From positions 2,022,494 to 2,086,493 of the forward strand of contig JAJEKV010000105.1 in NCBI GenBank assembly GCA_021234155.1: a DNA stretch of 64,000 bases. Direction: 5' to 3'. Both the position numbers and the translations under genes were made by a program. Source of the DNA: Isoetes taiwanensis. Lineage: Eukaryota; Streptophyta; Lycopodiopsida; Isoetales; Isoetaceae. Shown here in pieces: positions 56,493-64,000 of this stretch. Each line of letters begins with the position of its first letter. Position 1 is the first letter of the stretch. The notes beneath the pieces are model-generated. The model had not been told where the DNA came from. It searched no databases and worked only from the letters and a program-made list of their open reading frames with translations.

Positions 56493-56497
56493 GCATC
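56493..56497 (+). repeat. E3 target site duplication, right
   Basis: GCATC immediately after the LTR end CGTCACA. Confidence 0.85.
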
Positions 56498-57149
56498 ACA
56501 CTAAAGGGCAATTCTTTGATGCGTCATCATTTTGTTAATCTATTAACAAATTAGAACTAAAAGCAAAACCTAGGAAAAAAAACGAAGTTGTGTTTTTTCT
56601 TCCCTTATGCTGATAAAGCTTTGTGCAAATACATTACCAGCATGTTATAACACATAAAGAATGCAAAGAAATGGTGGAATCCTCTACAAAGATCGATATG
56701 ACTTATCTCCAACAGTATATTAGCTCATCTTGTGTATGCATTCATTTGAAACTAGGAGGCTTGCTTGGATGAATATGCAAACACGTCCAACATTTCACTT
56801 CTTTATAATCATGTGCATATATATGTATAAATCAATTGTTCGAACTAAAATTTCTAAGCCATAATAGGCCATGGGTAAGTAATGTCCTAATTTGCTTATC
56901 ACCTCTGCATGATCTGGCGTTAATGGATGCCAATACAAATGCAATGATCTACATGCAAATATTGTTTATGAATTTAATCAAAACCTTCAAATATGATGAT
57001 AGGCTTGCTTAATGAGAAATTGATCTCGTAGACACAGTTTTATTTGATCAGGACATTTGATAAGTTGCAATAATATAATTCACACTTCTATCAACACAAA
57101 TGCAGTACAAAGTGAGTAAAAAAAAAATCTTCTACAAAAACTCATGCAA
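56498..57149. other. E3 insertion target, right side
   Basis: AT-rich unique DNA; no gene seen. Confidence 0.5.
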
Positions 57150-58100
57150 CACGGAGGTCGTATTCAATAACTCATGCAGCGGCTGGTCCGACACAACTAA
57201 CCGAATATACTGCACCGGGATATTGGAAAATGCTGGGCAGATCTGAAGGGCATGACATCTTCAATGGTGCCCTGGTGACAACACTGACAAAGCCTATCCT
57301 CCCGAGTTTTCAATGAGGAGACGATACGCACCCGTGCGAATGGAAGTTATAAGTCTGCGCTTCGTCATGGGCAAATGGGTGCGCAAGTACTGGTGCGGGC
57401 CTCTCGTGAGCATGGGATTGATTTTGCTGCAGATAGTGTGCCATTTTAACGTGCGTCAGAGCATCCCAGAGCTTGCCAAGGATCCCAGAGCTTGCTAAGG
57501 AGGCTAGCATCTAGGTACAACTTTAGTGCATTGTGATCCTTCTTTGTCCATACCTGCACGCATCTGTATGCCTGTACATCCCAACATGAGAAGCACTGAG
57601 CTTGCTTGTCCTTCCAGCAGGCTTTAAGGGGTTGAGCACCCATTGCTACGGCCAAAGCAATGCCATATTATTTACTTCCAGAAGGTTCCAATGCAGCCCT
57701 TTGAAGGGGTAGAAAACTTGTCTCCTGGAGCAGGATCTGGTGTGGAACTGTGGATTTTACCCCAAGGGCTCGTGCCAAGAAGGCTTTCTGCACCTGCTCC
57801 AGGTCATTCCAGGTGGTCAGGGATATCACCGGACCCCACGCCTCTACCCCGTACAGGAGAACCGGCTCGACCAAGGCCCTAAACAGGTGTGACTGGTGGT
57901 CCCATGCATACAAAACTACCTTGTGGTTGTTGCTCTGCATGGCATATAGTGCTTTCCAACCTGCCGTGACACGCAGCCTGATGGCAGCATCCCAGTGGGT
58001 GGTAGTAAAGAACTCGATCCCCAAACCCAACAGGTGATGATTGCTGTCTGGGGGATGTGGGCTGTTCACAGCAAAGGGGGTGTAGTGTTCGGGATGGAGC
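57150..58100 (-). mobile_element. LINE-B: reverse transcriptase C-terminal fragment
   Basis: The minus-strand frame 57668-58069 (133 codons) reads LFRALVEPVLLYGVEAWGPV, ISLTTWNDLEQVQKAFLARA and LGVKSTVPHQILLQETSFLP. This is the conserved post-RT region of plant LINE proteins. A cysteine-bearing C-terminal part follows in shifted frames (57240-57650). No tail repeat is seen, so both ends are truncated. Confidence 0.8.
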
Positions 58101-58640
58101 AGGTGCTATATGTCTCCCTAGTTGGCACCTTGCGGGCTGCTGAGCATGTGGGCTTGTCGTGCCCCGTGCTGCAGCCTCTGCTGCTTGAAGTCAGGAGCCT
58201 AGCTCATGTTGAGATTTTTGCTGCCTGGCCAACTCATGCATGCATTGTTGCAATTATTCATGGACCTCGGCATGGAGGCCCTTGCCTTGCTGGATAATGG
58301 TTTCTCGGAGCTCCGGCCTGCATCTCCTGGTCTTGTGTCTCGACCCTACTTTGTAGTGTTCTCAGCTCTGTCTAGCTTGCTTCTAATGCGGCCCCGACGC
58401 TTCGCATTATGGTGGCAGCCCCCTCAGCTTCTGACTGGAGGTGGGAGATGGTTCCCACTGTATTCTGCTCAACACACTACATGTCTTGTGCCATGGTCTC
58501 TATGGTGGTGAGGAGGGAGTCCACACGAGCTCGGGGGTCAGGAAGACCATGCTTCTCCTGTTGCCTCTCAAAGTGTGCCAAGCGAAGCCCGACTTCTAAC
58601 TGTTTAAGGTGACCAGGAGTTGGCACAGCTTAAGGCGACT
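58101..58640 (-). other. possible upstream part of LINE-B or gag-like coil
   Basis: Minus-strand pieces rich in glutamine, histidine and alanine with no clear motif; frames are short. It may belong to the same element. Confidence 0.25.
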
Positions 58641-58724
58641 CACCCCAAACACCATGAGTCGTGAACACTATGAAAGTACCAAACACAAAGGGATTGCATA
58701 AGCAAAGAGGCAGAAATGGGAAAA

Positions 58725-58860
58725 CGCAGTATGTGGCTAGGGAGAGAAAGTTGGGTATCTGGGCTAGGGAGAGAAAGTGGTCCAGGCGCTAGAGAGAGAA
58801 TAGGATCTCGACTAGAGAAAGAAAGTGGTCCAGAAAACAAAGAAGAAAGTGGTCCATGCA
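58725..58860. repeat. imperfect tandem repeat of about 25 bp
   Basis: Five units of the type CTAGGGAGAGAAAGTGGTCC. The plus-strand frame over it gives RESWVSGLGRESGPGAR-like repeats, which I do not take for a protein. Confidence 0.8.
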
Positions 58861-58960
58861 ACAAAGCCAATCAGAGAACGAGCAATTTCACTAATGGGGA
58901 ACTAAGTAGTTCCAAAAAAGAGAACATGGCGATTCTCTTTAAATCATGGTTGGTAAGGTA

Positions 58961-59524
58961 AAACTTTCAAGTTCCATTTTCTACCTTATTGCTCTTACTT
59001 TCTTGCTTGAGGGAACTGATGCTTTTCTAACTTTTGAAACTTATATGATAGACGCCGTAAAGCATATTTAACCTCATTTTTTGAAGGATGAAGCACACTA
59101 ATAAATGATTTACACGTTGGAAACTCAACAATTGAAATACTTCAAGCTTATAACGTACATTACACTTTTGATAGCAATCAGAATTGCCAAGAGAATAATC
59201 TTCATGCATATGGCATCATTGTTGCCATTCTCTTTTACTACCCACTAGAAACGTGTGCACGGCGATGCGGGCATTAGTTGTGGATATTTGAAGGCATTTA
59301 TGTGCGTTAGTTGTGGGTATCGTGAACGTGTGCAATGCATCCAAGACAATATATGTCTAGGTGCAATAGACACATATAGATAGTGAACAAACTTTACCTT
59401 TAAAGTGTACACATACTATGAAGTTCAAGCAAAATCTTAAACAAATATACTGGGTCTACATGCAAATACAAAATATTTTCAATGCAAATTAGACGTCGTA
59501 TCCGTCAGTCTCAATGGATCCACA
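58961..59524. other. low-copy DNA, no gene recognised
   Basis: AT-rich, no coding signal seen. Confidence 0.4.
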
Positions 59525-59916
59525 TCATGAAGAACCTGCTTTAAAGAACTCTAGGAACGTCTGTCGGCTCGATGTGAAGCTCATTTGCGAAGCTAACAGT
59601 TTATAGAAGCTCCTCCCATCGTGCCTATAGTGGCAAATATAAATGTGTAAACATGCTCTGATATCATGTCCCACATGCGCGGCTCTTCTACCAACAACAA
59701 TGTTGTACTTTGTTAGAAACTCGGTAAGCTCATAATCACCAACTGCATCATGTGGGATTGATGCCCAATCCTTGAACCGTCTCCCATCACGAACACCAAT
59801 GTGTGTGATGCCTCCTGACCTGAAGCAAGTTCCCTTGCATATATACTTGGAGGTGAACTTTTTTTACTCCAACACCGCAACATGCCAGCGGGTGTTATCG
59901 ACAATCGCATAACTCC
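59525..59916 (-). pseudogene. unidentified exon-like open segment
   Basis: On the minus strand, a TTTTTTTAG acceptor-like word is followed by a frame of about 129 codons (YAIVDNTRWHVAVLE, stop, KKFTSKYICKGTCFRSGGIT, DGRRFKDWASIPHDAVGDYE, LTEFLTKYNIVVGRRAAHVG) ending at TGA 59525. Only one internal stop (TAA beside an A run) interrupts it. I do not recognise the protein. It lies directly downstream of a Helitron helicase relic and could be a captured host exon. Confidence 0.35.
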
Positions 59917-59949
59917 CTAAAAAAATACAATATAAAGAGATAGGAGAAA

Positions 59950-60130
59950 TGCATTGATAGACTCCTTATGATGTACGTGAAATGTCGTCCTTGGGAATGC
60001 CATGCATAATTGTCCATGTGTAAAGACAGGCTTTGGAAGATATATCCCCACCTTATGCATATCTTCATGGCAAATGCCGGTTGCAAAGGGAATTGCAGCC
60101 CTTCAAACCTAACAAATGTGTGCCCACCGT
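59950..60130 (-). pseudogene. Helitron PIF1-type helicase C-terminal relic
   Basis: The minus strand gives LQFPLQPAFAM, and in the adjoining frame YLPKPVFTHGQL and VAF/MAF-type words, matching the QFPxxPAFAMTINKxQGQT...VYLPKPVFTHGQLYVAxSR motif order of Helitron Rep/helicase proteins. The INKxQGQ core is lost. It would unwind DNA during rolling-circle transposition. Confidence 0.55.
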
Positions 60131-63100
60131 TGCTCCGCATAAATAAGAGCATGTGGTTATATGAGTCATATACATAAGATTGGTCCTCTGGACTTAGTAC
60201 CCTTTATGGCTCTTATAGGATTCATGCAAAAGCAGTTTTCAACATGTCTTCCTTTGTATCCTCTCCACCACTGTTGGCGAAACTTTTAAACCTTGCTAAA
60301 AAATTTCCTAGAGTAGGCAAATATTTCAAGTGAAGTCTATCTTATAGAAAAATACGTGGATGTCTAACCAAGATTTTTTGTCATGCACTAATTCAACCGA
60401 AAATCCTCAATTTTCAAGCGAAAAAACCCTCTTTACCACGGAGTTTGCCCAACACCACTCTCCACATATGTGGTTCCACAAACAAATAGTATGTTTCACC
60501 TTAAAATAGTCTTTTTGATGCGTGATGTGGACGAGTTAGTAAGGATCAAATGACATAAGAGGCTATCGGTTGTAATTTGCTTTGAGTTTGGTCACATAAC
60601 ACGCTATTGTTTGTAATGTTGTAATTTGTCTTGAGTTCGGCGCTACTGTAAGCTAATCTTATATTGCACATGTAATTGGACACTATTGGAACACGAGCGC
60701 GCGCGCGCGCACACACACACGCACACGCACACGCACTACACACACAGATAGAGAGAGAGACAGAACATGTTTGCAATGGATAAACACACATTTTATTCTC
60801 AAACCTATTTATTTGCATTGGTTATATAATGGTCAAAAGCATGTAAGAAATCAACCATTCTTGCGTAACCCCATGCTATTTTCAAAAATATTACTTCCAC
60901 ATAAGTAAATGTAGTGGAGAAATAATTAGTAGTTTTGACGTTTAAGATATTTTTACAGGTGTAACAAATAGAACATAAAACACCAAAGGATAATTTAGAA
61001 GTTTAAGATGCCAAATTAGTAACAAATGGAGCTATGGTAGAAAATGGAAAATGATATTGTAATATTTAATGATTGGTTAAGCTTACAGAACAAACCCTCA
61101 ATATCCTAAACATCATGTCTTGGATCATGCAAGAGATAAACATTTGATAAAGCATGTCTTGCAGATTTTGCAGAGCAAGCTCAGAAACACGCAGCCTTTG
61201 GTGGAAATACGAGATCAAAGCTAAATGTATGAGGAACTTCTAGTCTGCCCAAGAGTATTGGCCAAGATAATTGTCTGCAACTTTAACCCCTCATTCTACA
61301 TTTTGTATCTGTCACTCAGTGCATGCAAAAACACAAAAAACCTTCCAATATGAGCAAAGAGAGTACAAATAGATTGACATCAAATAACATTTAATATTAT
61401 GATGATACTAACTTCGAAAGATGTAGTGCATTAATTACATTTATGCATGCCAAATAATTAAATACCAGGAGGTTTGAGTTATAGTATTCCTCCAAATATA
61501 CATCCTATATCAATTGGTAGGTCAGTGAGAGTCCTGACTGGATCTTGCATTTTTCCATGTCGAATACCATGGACCATCTTTAGTTTCTAGTGCCACCATG
61601 TTACTTTTGACATCTAAAATAATATGCCAATCATCAGAGTAATAATGCTTACCTAGAATGCTTATCAGATGGTTTGCGAGTTCCATCATATTCTCTAATT
61701 TAAAGAGTAATACCAAAAAACGTATCCTTACAAAGTGATGCCAAGCATCTGCTATTGGTGTATGGAGCACCGTTCTTGAAGACTCTGTTCTTGCCTCTAA
61801 GTTAAGCTATTAATTTTCTTAATTTGCTGCTTACAGGTTAGGGGGTTCAAAATATTAAAGCGTAGAACAATATCTCTGTCTCTTTCGAGCTGTTTAATCT
61901 ACGTATAGAAAGTAGTTAGCATCTGAATTAAACCAAAGAAACTGATAGAATGTTTATCTAAGATACTGTTTCAAATCCTGTTTTAGATTCTGTTTAATCT
62001 AACAGAGCATGCATCTAAAACATCCATTTGCAAAAAGCCCCAAATGCATCTGCAAATATATGCAGATTGAACAATGCAGACCGCTATGGTTCCTGAATGT
62101 CAAACTCTGATAATCCCCTGCATGTCAAATTGTTAAAGAAACCAAATGTGGAGATGAAAAACTTGGTGAAGAATCTTACCTTATAATATTGGCTCCAGAA
62201 GTTGCAGAAGAACAACTTCACAACAACTCTATAGTCTAAATTCAAAGGGCCTTTTGCATCTAATTCAGTTGAAAAAGGTGCTCACAAAAATATAAAGCTC
62301 AAAACGTGCTTATAAAAAACGTGCTCACATACAGTCTCCAGAAGCAAGTGAAGAACTCCAAATGCCAGGCCTTAGGTCCTGCAAACATCTTCATTCGTTT
62401 TAGGAACATCAGGCCCTTCTGAGCCGACCAATGCAATGTACTCACATTTCCAAGATCCGGCCCAGTCTTGGCAAAAATAAGACCCAACTGACAAACTTCA
62501 AGCGCTTTCAATTTTGGAATAAAAAAAGCTTCATCAGTTTTAGAAAACCCAGTTGATCAAAAACTTTTAAGAAGATCCGACCCGACTAAGGAGAAAAATG
62601 CTATGTTCCACTCACTTTTGCAAGAAAAATACTATGTCCATCCCAGATGAGGCACCAAAACGAGACCAAGGCGCCAAAAATGAGACGGAGAGAATCCTAA
62701 TCGAAGGAATTTCCTGTAGCAGCAGGCCATCCAGATTTTCGCCATTCAAATTTGTATAAAATGAATCATTCAATGTTGGCACCTATGTTTGAAATCTTGG
62801 GCGTTCTTGCATTCAATTCGCGCAACCAGCATCCCGGTAGGGGGAACGCAGACTGGAAGGGAACGCTACATGCGGCGTTCTCTAGCACAAAACCCAATCC
62901 AATCCAAAAATAAAAAAGATGATAACTGCTTTAAGCGCTCCATACCACAAATATAAATATTCTCGTCCTGCTCATATAAAGAAGACCAACCTATTGGAGT
63001 GCTCAAACTATCTCCGCCCGATTTGGGTTGGAAAACCAAGAAAGCTTGAAACCTGTCCTATTTTCCCTAAAGCCCAGAAGGGTTCACACTTCAATTTGAA

Positions 63101-63352
63101 AACCGGAAGGGTTTCCGCTTGAGAAAATAAATCAAAACAAAATTTTGGGCCGGCAATACTTAATTTCATCCAAGTTAATTCCTCTAGCTGCTTTGGAAGA
63201 GTTTTTTTGAAGCTTTTCTATTCTTAGTTCTTCCTCCGGCGGTGTGGCCATTGTCTAAACCAGAAGGGTTTCCCAGGTAAAAATTAATCAGTTTTTCTGG
63301 ATTTTTAGAGCTTATTTAATTCGGTGGAGCTTTTGGCGCAGGATAAACCAGA
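60131..63352. other. low-copy DNA, no gene recognised
   Basis: Normal CAG/CTG content and AT-rich. Short open segments (61522-61770, 62299-62511 on the minus strand) carry no motif I know. A compound microsatellite lies at 60697-60761. Confidence 0.35.
60697..60761. repeat. compound (GC)n(AC)n(GA)n microsatellite
   Basis: GCGCGCGC, then ACACACAC with GC interruptions, then GAGAGAGAGA. Alternating purine/pyrimidine over about 45 bp. Confidence 0.95.
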
Positions 63353-63498
63353 GATTCTGAAGAAGAGGTCAAGGAAGCTTTCGACATCTTTGAACATGAA
63401 CTATTTTTATGGGGCCTTGCAAAACTTGCACAGCTGCCCATGTGCATAAAAAATGGAATTTCGCTCCACGACTTTGTGAAGATGACGATGGCTAAGTA
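63353..63498 (+). pseudogene. calmodulin-like C-terminal fragment
   Basis: The plus strand reads DSEEEVKEAFDIFEH, the start of the third EF-hand helix of calmodulin (DSEEELKEAF), and ends in frame with NGISLHDFVKMTMAK and TAG, matching the end of the fourth EF-hand of plant calmodulins (..EFVKxMMAK). The 17 residues between have lost both calcium-binding loops. A stop (TAA, 63344-63346) lies just upstream, after an acceptor-like GGCGCAG. The N-lobe is not found. It is probably a decayed or internally deleted copy. Confidence 0.5.
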
Positions 63499-64000
63499 GT
63501 AAGAGTAGTCCATTATTTTATTTTTATTTTTAACATCCTTCTCTTGCACCCAAATCATTTCTGGCAATGTCATGTTGCACTTCTGATCATTTTTGGGCTT
63601 TATATTATCTTCATCAAGTGATTTTGTGTAGCGAGCCCCCTTATTATAAAACTTTGACATGATGTTTTAGTCGAAATAGCTCTGTATTTTTATATAGAGC
63701 CAACCATGAGAAGCTTCTTTGCATAAGTTAGATTGTCAGGAAGCCCGAGTCTGGTGCTCATTCTGTAAAAAAATCTGTGCTCCCTATGCTAAAAAAAAAC
63801 CTAAAAGACCCAATTCGTTTCTAAAGCCTCTTTGCTGCTCGGAGAACTAAAATGCACAGAACATATTAGGAAATTTAATGTCTGTTTTCTTGGAATGTAA
63901 GAGCACATGATCTTCCTCAAACTCTACTCTTGAAGGTAGAATGAGATAATCATCAATAAGATTATAAAATGGGTCCTGTTCTTCCAAATGCTTAAGTAGA
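63499..64000. other. right edge, no gene recognised
   Basis: AT-rich DNA after the calmodulin-like fragment; nothing supported. Confidence 0.4.

Noticed and set aside
62930-63120. Possible small RNA gene or snRNA from the TATAAA-like word and compact structured stretch
   Set aside because: No upstream sequence element of plant snRNA genes and no recognisable RNA family.
63316-63660. 114-codon minus-strand open frame starting MSKFYNKGARY
   Set aside because: It is antisense to the calmodulin-like fragment, whose conserved motifs on the plus strand are convincing; no known motif on the minus strand.

Overview
The window is nuclear DNA of a land plant. It holds one intact spliced gene, FCF1 (rRNA-processing PIN-domain protein, nine short exons, 41580-42924), in a sea of nested retrotransposons of plant type: Ty1/copia, Ty3/gypsy chromovirus and LINE, plus a Helitron helicase relic and a calmodulin-like fragment. 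I cannot fix the clade; a large, TE-rich non-flowering plant is only a guess.

Layout. 1-1575: 5' end of a minus-strand copia element (copia-A), broken by a gypsy-type element (X1, minus, about 1576-11160). 11171-12576: an inverted repeat and a partial LTR (X2). 12520-17370: a second copy of the same copia family (copia-B). 18310-20355: a third, different copia (copia-C). 20360-25700: low-copy DNA with small tandem duplications and a LINE tail. 25708-39127: a complete gypsy chromovirus (G, minus, two 1.66-kb LTRs, PBS, polypurine tract, gag-pol with chromodomain-like end). 39128-44115: FCF1 island. 44117-45750: LINE-A. 46075-56492: a complete young LTR element (E3, plus, 5-bp target duplication) without recognisable reverse transcriptase. 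57150-58100: LINE-B. 58600-64000: low-copy DNA with relics.

The main discovery is that elements E3 and G, and probably X1, carry between the PBS and gag an accessory gene coding for a histone H3-like protein. It starts with an almost exact H3 tail (MARTEQTARK in E3, MARTKQSARK in G) and ends with an H3 histone fold (FVREI, ALQEAAE, HFEDS, HAKRVT, PKDM in E3; PFQRLVR, HFEDS, KRVTL, LARHIKGE in G). In all three families this gene lies next to copies of a 65-75-bp nested-dyad repeat, different in sequence in each family but with the same plan. A second accessory gene (ORF2) follows, and several of these genes have their own TATA box about 113-120 nt before the ATG. A chromovirus carrying an H3 mimic beside a chromodomain looks like a chromatin-interaction module that I do not know as described.

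A technical signal overlays all repeats: copies of one element differ mainly at CAG/CTG sites, while the FCF1 island keeps normal CAG/CTG. This looks like base-calling error at CHG-methylated cytosines, so many broken frames in the transposons may be artefacts.
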